25,351 nt of DNA from an uncultured Porphyromonadaceae bacterium (GCA_902475285.1 CABRZA010000012.1:1-25351), one strand, 5' to 3'; shown: positions 1 through 8,856, numbered from the stretch's first letter. A program made the numbers and translations. Notes: a model not told the origin generated them from the sequence alone.

Positions 1-96
1 AAAGACAAAAATTACATCGCAGTCTTCATTGTCAAGTTACTTATAACTCAAAAATATGACTAATTTTTAAGAGTTACTCATTAGCAGCTAATAAAA

Positions 97-1464
97 ATGA
101 AGAAAAAAACTATACTGAGCTCGATAGCGCTGTGCGTTGCCGCCGTGCTTTTCGCGGCCAACGGCGACAATGTTATCGACGAAGTGGCCTGGATGATAGG
201 CGACGAGCCAATCTACAAGTCGGACATCGAACAGGCCTACATGGACATGCAGAACGAGCGCACGCCCATACCCGGCGACCCCTACTGCTACATCCCAGAG
301 CAGATTGCCATAGAGCGCCTCTTCCTCCACCAGGCCGACATCGACACCGTGGAGGTGCAGGAATCGATGGTGCAGATGCAGGTCGACGCCCAGATGAACT
401 TCCTCATCACCAACCTCGGAAGCCGCGAGAAAGTTGAGCAGTATTTCCGCAAGGCCTTCCCCGACATCCGCGAATACTACGCCACCAGCATGCGCAACCG
501 CTCGCGTGTGCAGCAGGTGCGCAACAGCCTGGTGAAGAACCTTAAAGTGACTCCCGGCGACGTGCGCCGCTACTTCGACAACCTCCCCAAGGACAGCATA
601 CCCTATGTGCCCCTGCAAGTCGAGGTGCAGATTCTCACCCTCAACCCCGCAATCCCCCGCCAGGAAATCGACGACGTCAAGGCGCGCCTCCGCGACTACG
701 CCGACCGCGTGACACGCGGCGAGAGCGACTTCTCAACCCTCGCCATCCTCTACTCCGAGGCCCCCGAGGGCGTGCGCGGCGGCGAAATCGGCTTCATGGG
801 ACGCGGACAGCTTGTGCCCGAGTACGCAGCCGTGGCATTCAACCTCAACGACCCAAAGAAGGTGTCGAAAATCGTCGAAACCGAATACGGCTACCACATA
901 ATCCAGCTCATCGAGAAGCGCGGCGACCGCATCAACACCCGCCATATCCTCCTCCGCCCGAAAGTGGCCAAAAAGGACCTCGACAACGCAAAGAACCGCC
1001 TCGACACCCTCCGCGCCGAAATCGTCGACAAGAAAACCGTAACTTTCGAGGAAGCCGTGCGCCTGGTGTCGCAGGACAAGGACACCCGCATGAGCAACGG
1101 AGTGATGGTAAACTCCGCCGACGGCACCACGCGTTTCGAAATGTCGCAGCTGCCACAGGAAGTGGCCAAAGCCGTGGCCACGCTCAAGCCCGGCGAGGTA
1201 TCGCAGCCCTTCGAAATGCGCGACCCCAAGCGCGACCGCGCCATTGTGGCCATGGTGCGCCTCACATCGCGCATCGACGCCCATCAGGCCAACCTCGCCG
1301 ACGACTTCCAGACCATCAAGGACATGTATGAAAACGCCCGCAGCCAGGAAATCGTCGACAAGTGGCTCCAAAAGAAAATCGAAGAGACCTACGTCCGCAT
1401 CGAAGACGGCTGGCGCGGCTGCGATTTCCGCCACAAAGGCTGGATAAAGAGCGCCGAAAAATAA
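97..1464 (+). CDS. SurA-like peptidylprolyl isomerase / periplasmic chaperone
   Basis: This 455-residue protein probably folds outer-membrane proteins in the periplasm. Residues 1-21 form a signal peptide (MKKK, then a hydrophobic stretch ending near LFAA). An N-terminal chaperone region is followed by two parvulin-type modules, roughly residues 170-280 (GGEIGFMGRGQLVPEYAAVA, then GYHIIQLIEKR) and 281-395 (starting INTRHILLRP). That N-domain plus two-PPIC layout is the SurA plan. The C-terminus carries an Arg/Trp-rich tail (GWRGCDFRHKGWIK). The next gene is an OstA/LptA-like protein 20 bp downstream, and an LptD is encoded further on; SurA is the known chaperone for LptD in E. coli, so the neighbourhood fits. 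Upstream, positions 61-68 match the Bacteroidetes -7 box at 7 of 8 positions but have no -33 partner, so the gene may be read from an upstream operon. Bacteroidales often carry several SurA paralogues, so I give no symbol. The second parvulin module is divergent and may be non-catalytic. Confidence 0.9.
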   Translation: MKKKTILSSIALCVAAVLFAANGDNVIDEVAWMIGDEPIYKSDIEQAYMDMQNERTPIPGDPYCYIPEQIAIERLFLHQADIDTVEVQESMVQMQVDAQMNFLITNLGSREKVEQYFRKAFPDIREYYATSMRNRSRVQQVRNSLVKNLKVTPGDVRRYFDNLPKDSIPYVPLQVEVQILTLNPAIPRQEIDDVKARLRDYADRVTRGESDFSTLAILYSEAPEGVRGGEIGFMGRGQLVPEYAAVAFNLNDPKKVSKIVETEYGYHIIQLIEKRGDRINTRHILLRPKVAKKDLDNAKNRLDTLRAEIVDKKTVTFEEAVRLVSQDKDTRMSNGVMVNSADGTTRFEMSQLPQEVAKAVATLKPGEVSQPFEMRDPKRDRAIVAMVRLTSRIDAHQANLADDFQTIKDMYENARSQEIVDKWLQKKIEETYVRIEDGWRGCDFRHKGWIKSAEK

Positions 1465-1484
1465 TCAGGCCGCCACGCTCCCGC

Positions 1485-3332
1485 ATGCTCTCGCGCCGTT
1501 CGTTCTTCGCCCTCGCCGCCGCCACCGTGCTTCTGCCGCTGGCGGCGTTGGCACCGTATCAGCGCCCCGAGCCGCCGGTGATTGCCCCGGCCATACCCTC
1601 GGCCGACCGCAACCAGGACGGACGGGTGTTCCTCGAACGCGCCGACGTGCTGCGCAAGGAACCCGACGACTCCTTCATGATTCTCACCGGCAACGTGGTT
1701 TTCACCAAAGGCCCGATGATAATGAAGTGCGACAGCTGCCACTATTTTTCCGACACCGAGTCGATGCAGGCCTTCGGCAACGTAAGCATGGAGCAGGGCG
1801 ACACCCTCTTCATCTTCGCCGACGAGCTCGACTACAACGGCACCGTCCAGCTGGCCGTACTCTACGCCGACCCCGGCAAGAAAGTACGGCTCATAAACCG
1901 CGACGTGAAGCTCGAAACCGACATCTTCAACTACGACCTCGGCATCGACCTCGGTTACTACGAAGTGGGAGGACGTCTCACCGACCCGTCGAACACCCTC
2001 ACGTCGGAGTACGGCGAATACGTCCCCACCACCAAGGAGGCCAACTTCTACACCCGCGTGCACCTCAACAGCCTCAACAACACCGACACACTCGACATCT
2101 ACACCGACACCCTCTACTACAACACCGCCACACACGTGGCCAGGCTCTTCTCGCCCAGCGAGGTTGTCAACGCCCGCGGAACCATCTTCACCCGACAGGG
2201 CACCTACGAGACCGACAGCGACCGCGCCGTGCTCTTCGACCGCTCGGTGATAGTGACCTCGTCGAAGCAGACGCTCTGCGCCGACACCATATACTACGAC
2301 CGCCGCGCCGGCTTCGGCGAGGCATGGGGCGACATGGTGCTCACCGACAGCGCACACCACACCGAGCTGCGCGGAAACTACGGCTTCTACAACGAACTCG
2401 CCGACAGCTCGATAGTGACGGGCCGTGCCCTCATGATGGAATACTCCGGCGAAGACACCCTATACCTCCACGGGCGCTACATCACCACCGCCGCGCGTTA
2501 CGACAGCACATTCATCGCCGCCGACACCGTGGCCGGAACGCCCGAGCGCACGCTCGTCGACACCGTACATGTGGCCACAGTATGGCCGCGCGTGCGCTTC
2601 TTCCGACGCGACATGCAGGGCGTGTGCGACTCCATGCGCTTCACACAGGCCGACACCACACTGCGCATGTTCATCAACCCCGTGGTGTGGAACGAGGAGC
2701 AGCAAATCTTCGGCAACATCATCGAGATGCACCTCAACGACAGCACCATCGACAGCGCCACCCTCCCCGACATGGCATTCGCCGCCCAACACATCGAGGG
2801 CGACCACTATCAGCAGCTCAGCGGAAAGGCCATGACGGCAGCCTTCGAGAACGGTCAGATACGCCGCCTCGACGTAAACGGCAACGTGGAGATTATAATG
2901 TACCCCGAGGAGAACGACTCAACCATCAATAAAATCGTCAACGCCCAGAGCAGCTTCCTGCGCGCTTACTTCAAGGGCCGCACCACCGAATCGATACGCC
3001 TCTGGCCACAGACGCAGGGCACGGTCACGCCGCTGTTCATGGCACGGAAAAGCCTCTACTACCTCCCAAAATTCAAATGGTACGCCGACATGCGCCCCCT
3101 CGACAAGGACGACATCTTCAGCGTGCCCGAGATGATGGAAAACCTCATGCTCGAAGCCGGCCGCCCAGTGCGCGAAATCCCCGTGCCGCGCCACGCGCCG
3201 CCCGCTTTTTTCGAGCTCTCAGAGTATTCCGACAACCCTGAGCTCTCCGAGAACTCCGAGAGCTCCCCGCCGGCAACACCCTCCGAGAACCCTGAGCTCT
3301 CCGAGAACTCCGAGAACTCCAACCGAATGTAA
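1485..3332 (+). CDS. OstA/LptA-like LPS transport protein with repetitive C-terminal tail
   Basis: A 615-residue exported protein of the OstA-like family, expected to take part in moving lipopolysaccharide across the periplasm as LptA or the LptD N-domain does. I chose the ATG at 1485, 20 bp after the preceding stop. The frame stays open upstream to 1362, but those codons lie inside the SurA-like gene and are Arg-rich shadow sequence. From 1485 the protein begins MLSRRSFFALAAATVLLPLA, a clear signal peptide. The first OstA-like beta module (about residues 45-170) reads VFLERADVLRKEPDDSFMIL then LTGNVVFTKGP, followed by repeated short beta strands with many Asp-Thr-Leu steps (about 170-500). 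The last 40 residues are low-complexity Ser/Glu/Asn with a repeated NPELSENSE unit and look like an acquired disordered tail. Neighbours are the SurA-like gene and DUF2723. Transport role is inferred from family membership. Confidence 0.82.
   Translation: MLSRRSFFALAAATVLLPLAALAPYQRPEPPVIAPAIPSADRNQDGRVFLERADVLRKEPDDSFMILTGNVVFTKGPMIMKCDSCHYFSDTESMQAFGNVSMEQGDTLFIFADELDYNGTVQLAVLYADPGKKVRLINRDVKLETDIFNYDLGIDLGYYEVGGRLTDPSNTLTSEYGEYVPTTKEANFYTRVHLNSLNNTDTLDIYTDTLYYNTATHVARLFSPSEVVNARGTIFTRQGTYETDSDRAVLFDRSVIVTSSKQTLCADTIYYDRRAGFGEAWGDMVLTDSAHHTELRGNYGFYNELADSSIVTGRALMMEYSGEDTLYLHGRYITTAARYDSTFIAADTVAGTPERTLVDTVHVATVWPRVRFFRRDMQGVCDSMRFTQADTTLRMFINPVVWNEEQQIFGNIIEMHLNDSTIDSATLPDMAFAAQHIEGDHYQQLSGKAMTAAFENGQIRRLDVNGNVEIIMYPEENDSTINKIVNAQSSFLRAYFKGRTTESIRLWPQTQGTVTPLFMARKSLYYLPKFKWYADMRPLDKDDIFSVPEMMENLMLEAGRPVREIPVPRHAPPAFFELSEYSDNPELSENSESSPPATPSENPELSENSENSNRM
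3234..3314 (+). repeat. 27-bp direct repeat in the OstA-like C-terminal tail
   Basis: Two identical 27-bp copies (3234-3260 and 3288-3314), 54 bp apart, each encode NPELSENSE (residues 584-592 and 602-610). The surrounding 3211-3326 is built from degenerate variants of the 9-bp unit ccgagaact, giving SEN/SES/SEY steps. The period is a multiple of three, so copy-number change would keep the reading frame. Confidence 0.85.
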
Positions 3333-3352
3333 GTTACTTCTTATCAATATAG

Positions 3353-6300
3353 ATGAAACGCTATAATCTTATAAACAATGTCATGGGCTGGCTGTGCTTC
3401 GCCATAGCCGCACTGACGTATCTCCTCACCGTGGAACCCACGGCGAGCTTCTGGGACTGCCCGGAGTTTATCCTTCAAGGAGCGAAACTCGAAGTCGGAC
3501 ACCCGCCGGGCAACCCTATCTTCATGCTCGCGGCACGATTCTTCATCACCCTCTTCGGAGGCAGCATGACATCGGCAGCACTGGCAGTCAACTCCATGTC
3601 GGCCCTCCTCAGCGCCGGCACCATCCTGTTGCTCTTCTGGTCGATCACACACCTCATCCGCAAGCTCATCGTGGCCGACGATGCCACCGAAATCGGCTGG
3701 TGGAAAATGGTGATGATAATGGCCGGCGGCGTTTGCGGAGCTTTGGCCTACACATGGAGCGACACCTTCTGGTTCTCGGCCGTCGAAGGTGAGGTATATG
3801 CCTTCTCGTCGTTCTGCACCGCCCTGGTGTTCTGGCTCATGCTCAAATGGGAGAACCGCGCCGACCGTCCCGGCTCCGACCGCTATCTCATACTCATAGC
3901 CTTCGTCATCGGCGTGTCGATAGCCGTCCACCTGCTCAACCTACTGTGCATCCCGGCCCTCGGCCTAATATTCTACTACCGCAAGTGGAAGAACGTCAAC
4001 GCCCTCGGCTCGCTCGTGGCCCTCGGAGTGTCGTGCGTCATCGTCGGGGCAATCCTATACGGCCTCGTCCCAGGCTTCGTGCAGGTGGCACAGTGGTTCG
4101 AACTTCTGTTCGTCAACGGCTTCCACTTGTCCTACAATATGGGCGTCCTCATCTACGCCATCCTCCTCGTGGCAGTATTCGCCGCCTCGATCTACAAGCT
4201 CTACACCCGTCCCGACAGCAACGGCAGCAAGCTCCTCTTCATGCTCGTCATCGGCCTCTCGGGCATGGTGTTCATAGGCCACTCGGTAGTGGTGGGCATC
4301 GTGCTCCTCGCCGCCCTGGCAATCTACCTCTTCGTCTTCTGCAAGAAAGTGCCCATGCGCATTTTCTCGATTATCGTGCTCAGCATCACGGTGATATTCA
4401 TAGGCTATTCATCCTACGCCCTGCTGCTCATCCGAGCCTCGGCCAACACGCCGATGAATCAGAACGCCCCCGACAATGTCTTCGCCCTCGCATCATACCT
4501 CAACCGCGAGCAGTACGGCGAACGTCCGCTCTTCTCGGGCCCCGTATTCGCCGAAACTATCGTCGAGCAGGAAATTCCCGAAGGCTCGGGCAACTACTAT
4601 GTGCCCGTCGACGACTACGGCCGTCCGCGCACGCGCTACGTCGACGGCTATCTCCGCGACGAGAACGGCTCGGCCTTCAACGACCCCGAATTGATCTACT
4701 CCAAGGTGGTGAAGCAGCACCCCAGCCAGCACGACCAGTATGTGCGCAAAATCGAGCATCCGCACTATAAGACGATGCCCGACCTCAACATGCTCTTCAC
4801 CCGAATTTACAGCACCGACCCCGACGGGCGCCATCCGGCCGGATACAAGGCCTGGGCCGGATACTCGACGCCCGACATCAACACAATCCCCCACGACGTG
4901 CGCCTGCGATGGGCTCAGCAGGGATACGCTCCCAAATACGAGGTGATGCCCTACCTCCAGCACCTCGAGCCGGCGTCGAACTACATCGACTCCCGCACGG
5001 GCGAGTCCGTCAACCAGATTGCAGTATGGAAGCCCGGATTCGACGTAAACCTGCGCTACTTCATCAACTACCAGCTCAACCACATGTACTGGCGCTACTT
5101 CATGTGGAACTTCGCCGGCCGACAGAACGACATCCAGGGCAACGGCGAGCCAAACCTGGGCAACTGGATATCGGGCATTCCGGCCATCGACAACGCACGC
5201 CTGGGCGACCAGTCGAAACTCCCCGACGAGTTCGGCAAGGACAACAAGGGCCACAACGTGTTCTATATGCTGCCCCTCCTGCTGGGCCTCATAGGTCTGC
5301 TCTATCAGGCCCTCTACCACCACCGCACCAACCCCATGAGGGGCATACAGCAGTTCTGGGTGGTGTTCTTCCTCTTCTTCATGACGGGCATCGCCATCGT
5401 GCTATACCTCAACCAGACTCCCGGCCAGCCGCGTGAGCGCGACTACGCCTTCGCCGGCTCGTTCTATGCCTTCGCAATTTGGATAGGCATGGGCATACCG
5501 GCAATCGGCGTCATGCTGCGCAACCTCCTCACGCCCAAGGCCAAGAGTGCCGACGCACCTCAGCCCGAAGCCTCGAAAGGCGTGCAGATAGGCACTGCCG
5601 CGCTGGCATGCGTCGTGGCTCTGGCAATACCCTTGCAGATGGTGTCGCAGACATGGGACGACCACGACCGATCGGGCCGCTACACCACGCGCGATTTCGG
5701 CTTCAACTACCTCAGCAGCCTCGACGAGAATGCCATAATATTCACCAACGGCGACAACGACACCTTCCCCCTGTGGTACGCCCAGGAAGTCGAGGATTTC
5801 CGCACCGACGTGCGCGTGGTGAACCTCTCCTATCTCACCACCGACTGGTATGCCGACCAGATGCGCCATCCCACCTCGGGTGCCGACGGCATACCCATGT
5901 ACGCCACACCTCTCGACTACGGATACGAACGCCTGGCTTACAGCTTCGTATATCCCGTCGACAACGGTGTGATGCCGGCCAAAGAATCGCTCCGCGAGCT
6001 CTACGACTCCGATGCCGCCGTCTTCGGCGCTCCCCTCATGAAGCACCCGCGCATGAGCATCGACGTCGACCGCAAGGCCGCCGCAAAGCGCTACTCCACA
6101 GGTTCCGCCGAACTCGACTCGGCATATATCCTCCCCAGCATCGGCGACATCGCCATCGACCTCTCGGCCTCGTCGGGCCTCAACCAGAGCCGTGTGCTCT
6201 CGCTCGACATGATCGCCAACTCCGTGGCTTCCGACTGGAAGCGCCCAGCCTATTTCGCCACCACCGTGCCGTCGAGCTACTACCTCGGCCTCACGCCATA

Positions 6301-7201
6301 TCTCGGCGCCGTAGGCCTGGCCTATGAGGTTACGCCTTTCCGCAACAACGACTATGCCGTGACAGCCGAGAAGGCCTACCGCAACATCGTGACCAACTAC
6401 CGCTGGGGCGGCCTCGACGCTCCCGACGCCCAAAAGCTATATCTCGACGAAACCGTCCGCCGCATGGTGGCTTCGGTGCGCCAGGGTGTATATTCCGTTG
6501 CCGAAGACCTCATCGCCACCGGCGACATCCCCGTGACTGCCGAAACGGCGGCTGCCGCCGAAGCTGCCGGCCTCGCAGTCCCGGCCACACGCCACGACGC
6601 CGCTCGTCAGCTCCTCGACCTCCTGCGCGAGAAGTTGCCTTCGTCAGTAAGCCCCTACGACGGTATGCTCGGCCTCTACTTCGCCCGCAGTTATCTCGAC
6701 CTCTACATGGCCACCGGCAATGCCGACGACCTCGCCAAGGCCAACGAGATTGCAACGGCCGAAGCCGACCGCTACGCACAGCTCATGGCCTACGCCGTAA
6801 GCCTCGACACGCCCACATTCAACCTCCTCGGCACCTCCGAGCTCTACGGGCTGCAATACCTCAGCGAAGCCGTCGCGCTCCAGAACATCACCGAAGTGCT
6901 CGCCGCCATGCCCGGCATACGCACCGACCCCGCCTTGGCCGACTATGCATCGACAGTGCTCGCCGCCACCTTCGACAGCAACCTCAGCACCGCGCCCATT
7001 GTATATGTGGAAGCCTACGACGCCGACGACATGGAAGCCGACATGGACTCCTACTCGCCATCGCAGCAGGCCATCCTACGCCAGGCGGCCGACCTCGTCC
7101 GACTCAACGAGATGGCCGGCATCGACCGCACGGCTTTCGCAAAGAGCCTTATGGACACCTACGGCTTCACGGCCACCCAGTGGTCCCAAGCCATCAACTG
7201 A
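3353..7201 (+). CDS. DUF2723 (GT117) multi-pass membrane protein
   Basis: A 1282-residue protein of the DUF2723 family, related to protein O-mannosyltransferases (glycosyltransferase family 117). It begins MKRYNLINNVMGWLCFAIAA, a first membrane helix, followed by the family signature SFWDCPEF (residues 32-39), where the Asp and Glu are the likely catalytic acids by analogy with PMT enzymes, and then GHPPGNP near residue 50. About ten hydrophobic segments run to roughly residue 350. A polar lumenal stretch follows, then more helices near 640-770 with the typical QPRERDYAFAGSFYAF motif. The soluble part contains NGDNDTFPLWYAQE (about 800-815) and ends in an Ala-rich, helix-repeat-like C-terminus. 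It probably transfers a sugar from a lipid-linked donor to exported proteins, but donor and acceptor cannot be read from the sequence. It starts 20 bp after the OstA-like gene and is followed by a strong hairpin, so it probably closes that operon. Confidence 0.9.
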   Translation: MKRYNLINNVMGWLCFAIAALTYLLTVEPTASFWDCPEFILQGAKLEVGHPPGNPIFMLAARFFITLFGGSMTSAALAVNSMSALLSAGTILLLFWSITHLIRKLIVADDATEIGWWKMVMIMAGGVCGALAYTWSDTFWFSAVEGEVYAFSSFCTALVFWLMLKWENRADRPGSDRYLILIAFVIGVSIAVHLLNLLCIPALGLIFYYRKWKNVNALGSLVALGVSCVIVGAILYGLVPGFVQVAQWFELLFVNGFHLSYNMGVLIYAILLVAVFAASIYKLYTRPDSNGSKLLFMLVIGLSGMVFIGHSVVVGIVLLAALAIYLFVFCKKVPMRIFSIIVLSITVIFIGYSSYALLLIRASANTPMNQNAPDNVFALASYLNREQYGERPLFSGPVFAETIVEQEIPEGSGNYYVPVDDYGRPRTRYVDGYLRDENGSAFNDPELIYSKVVKQHPSQHDQYVRKIEHPHYKTMPDLNMLFTRIYSTDPDGRHPAGYKAWAGYSTPDINTIPHDVRLRWAQQGYAPKYEVMPYLQHLEPASNYIDSRTGESVNQIAVWKPGFDVNLRYFINYQLNHMYWRYFMWNFAGRQNDIQGNGEPNLGNWISGIPAIDNARLGDQSKLPDEFGKDNKGHNVFYMLPLLLGLIGLLYQALYHHRTNPMRGIQQFWVVFFLFFMTGIAIVLYLNQTPGQPRERDYAFAGSFYAFAIWIGMGIPAIGVMLRNLLTPKAKSADAPQPEASKGVQIGTAALACVVALAIPLQMVSQTWDDHDRSGRYTTRDFGFNYLSSLDENAIIFTNGDNDTFPLWYAQEVEDFRTDVRVVNLSYLTTDWYADQMRHPTSGADGIPMYATPLDYGYERLAYSFVYPVDNGVMPAKESLRELYDSDAAVFGAPLMKHPRMSIDVDRKAAAKRYSTGSAELDSAYILPSIGDIAIDLSASSGLNQSRVLSLDMIANSVASDWKRPAYFATTVPSSYYLGLTPYLGAVGLAYEVTPFRNNDYAVTAEKAYRNIVTNYRWGGLDAPDAQKLYLDETVRRMVASVRQGVYSVAEDLIATGDIPVTAETAAAAEAAGLAVPATRHDAARQLLDLLREKLPSSVSPYDGMLGLYFARSYLDLYMATGNADDLAKANEIATAEADRYAQLMAYAVSLDTPTFNLLGTSELYGLQYLSEAVALQNITEVLAAMPGIRTDPALADYASTVLAATFDSNLSTAPIVYVEAYDADDMEADMDSYSPSQQAILRQAADLVRLNEMAGIDRTAFAKSLMDTYGFTATQWSQAIN

Positions 7202-7209
7202 CAATAACC

Positions 7210-7246
7210 GGCGCCGCCACTGTCCCTGCGAGGCTCTGGCGGCGCC
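7210..7246 (+). terminator. Strong hairpin after DUF2723
   Basis: A perfect 10-bp GC-rich stem (7210-7219 ggcgccgcca paired with 7237-7246 tggcggcgcc) encloses a 17-nt loop, starting 9 bp after the DUF2723 stop. The following atttctatgattt is only moderately T-rich, so factor-independent termination is likely but not certain. Confidence 0.75.
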
Positions 7247-7263
7247 ATTTCTATGATTTATAA

Positions 7264-7884
7264 ATGTTTATCGAACAGCCTCCTCTCCTCTACCGCCTTC
7301 TATTCCCCGAAGCCGTATGGCGCATAAAGCAGCGCGGCAAACGCCCGGTGGTATACCTCACCTTCGACGACGGCCCCATACCCGAGCAGACGCCATGGGT
7401 ACTCGACCTGCTCGACCAATTCGGCATCAAGGCCACATTCTTCATGGTCGGCGACAACGTGCGACGGCACCCCGAACTCCTCGAAGAAGTGAAGCGCCGG
7501 GGCCACAGCTACGGCAACCACACCATGCACCATCTCCAGGGCATGAAGGTGCGCGCTCGCCGATACATGCACGACGTGGCCGAGGCCGACAGGCTCATCG
7601 ACAGTCCCCTCTTCCGGCCGCCGCACGGCATCATGCGCTGGGCGCAGGCAAAGGCACTCAAACAGAAATACAACATAATAATGTACGACCTCGTCACCCG
7701 CGACTACTCGCGCAAGCTCAAGCCCAACGAGGTCTTCGACAACGTGCGCCGCTACACCCGCAACGGCTCCATCATCGTGTTCCACGACTCCATAAAGGCC
7801 GGCCGCAACCTGCGTCAGGCACTGCCGATGGCCATACAGTGGCTCATCAACGAAGGCTATGAGTTCAAGCCCCTGCCAATGTAG
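7264..7884 (+). CDS. NodB-type polysaccharide deacetylase
   Basis: A 206-residue carbohydrate esterase family 4 enzyme that would remove N-acetyl groups from a glycan such as peptidoglycan or another polysaccharide. The NodB motifs are complete: TFDDGP at residues 33-38 (catalytic base and metal Asp), HTxxH at 86-90 (metal His86 and His90), RPPHG at 118-122, the Asp in YDLVTRDYS near 142, and the late HDS motif near 175. Length matches a bare catalytic domain. The N-terminus (MFIEQPPLLYRLLFPEAVWR) is amphipathic but is not a normal signal peptide, so the location of the enzyme is unclear. The 3' end overlaps queG by 26 bp, which suggests co-transcription. The substrate is not determinable here. 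Confidence 0.88.
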   Translation: MFIEQPPLLYRLLFPEAVWRIKQRGKRPVVYLTFDDGPIPEQTPWVLDLLDQFGIKATFFMVGDNVRRHPELLEEVKRRGHSYGNHTMHHLQGMKVRARRYMHDVAEADRLIDSPLFRPPHGIMRWAQAKALKQKYNIIMYDLVTRDYSRKLKPNEVFDNVRRYTRNGSIIVFHDSIKAGRNLRQALPMAIQWLINEGYEFKPLPM

Positions 7885-8791
7885 CGGGGTCGACGCCGTC
7901 GTCGCTGCCGCGCGCGACGCCGGCGCCTGTGCCGCCGCATTCGTGCGACTCGAAGCCCTCGACGATGCCGACACCGCCCTCTACGACAACTGGATTGCCC
8001 GAGGAGCAAACGCCGGCATGTACTATCTGGCGCGCTATTCCGACATCCGCCGCGACCCGCGCCTGCTCCTCGACGGCGCGCAGTCGATGCTCGTGGCGGC
8101 ATTCGCCTATGCTCCGACGCCCGACAGGCGAAGCCGGCTGATAGCCGACTACGCCCTCGGCGACGACTACCATACAGTCCTCCGCGAGCGCCTGCGACCC
8201 GTGGCACAACTCATGGAGAGCCTCCACGAAGGTTCGGCAACGCGAATTTGCGTCGACACCGCACCTCTGCGCGAGCGCCTGTGGGCTGCCCGCGCGGGAC
8301 TGGGGTCGATAGGACTCAACAACCAGCTCATCATCCCCGGTATAGGCTCGCGCGTCTTCCTCGCCGAAATCCTCTGGACAGCCCCCCTACCCCAACATTC
8401 AAAATTCAACATTCAAAATTCAAAATCCTGCATATCCTGCCGACGTTGCGTCGACGCGTGCCCCGGCGGAGCTCTCGACGGCAAGGGCGGTATCGACGCC
8501 GGACGCTGTCTGAGCTACCTAACCATCGAGCATCGCGGCGACCTCCCCGACACCCTCAGCCTCCGCGGACGGCGCATCTACGGCTGCGACATATGCCAGG
8601 ACGTTTGCCCGTGCAACACCCCCACGCCTCCCGAACCCGTGCCCGAGTTCGCCCCGCGCCCCGCAGTGGCAAGCCTAACCCTCGACGACATCGCCGCCAT
8701 GGATGCCGCAACATTCTCGCGCACCTTTGCCCGAAGCGCCGTGAAGCGCGCCAAGCTCTCCGGCCTCCTGCGCAACGCCAAGAAGGCGTAA
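7859..8791 (+). CDS. queG: Epoxyqueuosine reductase QueG
   Basis: A 310-residue cobalamin-dependent iron-sulfur enzyme that performs the last step of queuosine synthesis in tRNA, reducing epoxyqueuosine to queuosine. The N-terminal reductase domain (about 1-175) includes PLRERLWAARAGLGSIGLNN and is followed by a ferredoxin-like domain with CxxCxxCxxxCP (Cys191, 194, 197, 201) and CxxCxxxCP (Cys243, 246, 250). The short form, without the C-terminal HEAT-like part of the E. coli protein (about 380 residues), is usual in Bacteroidetes as far as I know. The ATG at 7859 lies inside the deacetylase gene; no later ATG leaves an intact N-terminal domain. Unusually, residues 180-189 (HSKFNIQNSK), directly before the first cysteine, are encoded by a 7-bp tandem repeat. 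If the repeat changed by one unit the iron-sulfur domain would be lost. The gene ends in a palindromic repeat that includes its stop codon. Confidence 0.92.
   Translation: MSSSPCQCSGVDAVVAAARDAGACAAAFVRLEALDDADTALYDNWIARGANAGMYYLARYSDIRRDPRLLLDGAQSMLVAAFAYAPTPDRRSRLIADYALGDDYHTVLRERLRPVAQLMESLHEGSATRICVDTAPLRERLWAARAGLGSIGLNNQLIIPGIGSRVFLAEILWTAPLPQHSKFNIQNSKSCISCRRCVDACPGGALDGKGGIDAGRCLSYLTIEHRGDLPDTLSLRGRRIYGCDICQDVCPCNTPTPPEPVPEFAPRPAVASLTLDDIAAMDAATFSRTFARSAVKRAKLSGLLRNAKKA
8397..8424 (+). repeat. Heptanucleotide tandem repeat inside queG
   Basis: Four contiguous 7-bp units: attcaaa (8397-8403), attcaac (8404-8410), attcaaa (8411-8417) and attcaaa (8418-8424). The run is AT-rich in otherwise GC-rich coding sequence and sits in frame between the two QueG domains. 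Seven is not a multiple of three, so one-unit slippage would shift the frame. Confidence 0.9.
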
Positions 8792-8856
8792 TGGGGAATG
8801 GTAGAATTGGGAATAGTAAAAAAACAACCTCCCATCGCCACCCCAATCCCCATTAC
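8788..8856. repeat. Imperfect palindromic element at the queG 3' end
   Basis: Arms 8788-8801 (gtaatggggaatgg) and 8843-8856 (ccaatccccattac) pair at 13 of 14 positions, and inner tggga/tccca segments (8808-8812 and 8830-8834) can extend the fold. The left arm contains the queG stop codon. There is no T-run after the right arm, so it is not a typical intrinsic terminator. It may protect the 3' end of the transcript or be a dispersed repeat. Confidence 0.65.

Noticed and set aside
61..68. Promoter box taattttt before the SurA-like gene
   Set aside because: The final G of TAnnTTTG is missing and no TTTG lies at the right distance. I cannot tell whether the gene has its own promoter or belongs to an operon that starts outside the window.
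3211..3326. CRISPR-like or mobile repeat array
   Set aside because: The repeats are coding, in frame, only two exact copies with degenerate 9-bp units, and there are no spacers or associated genes.
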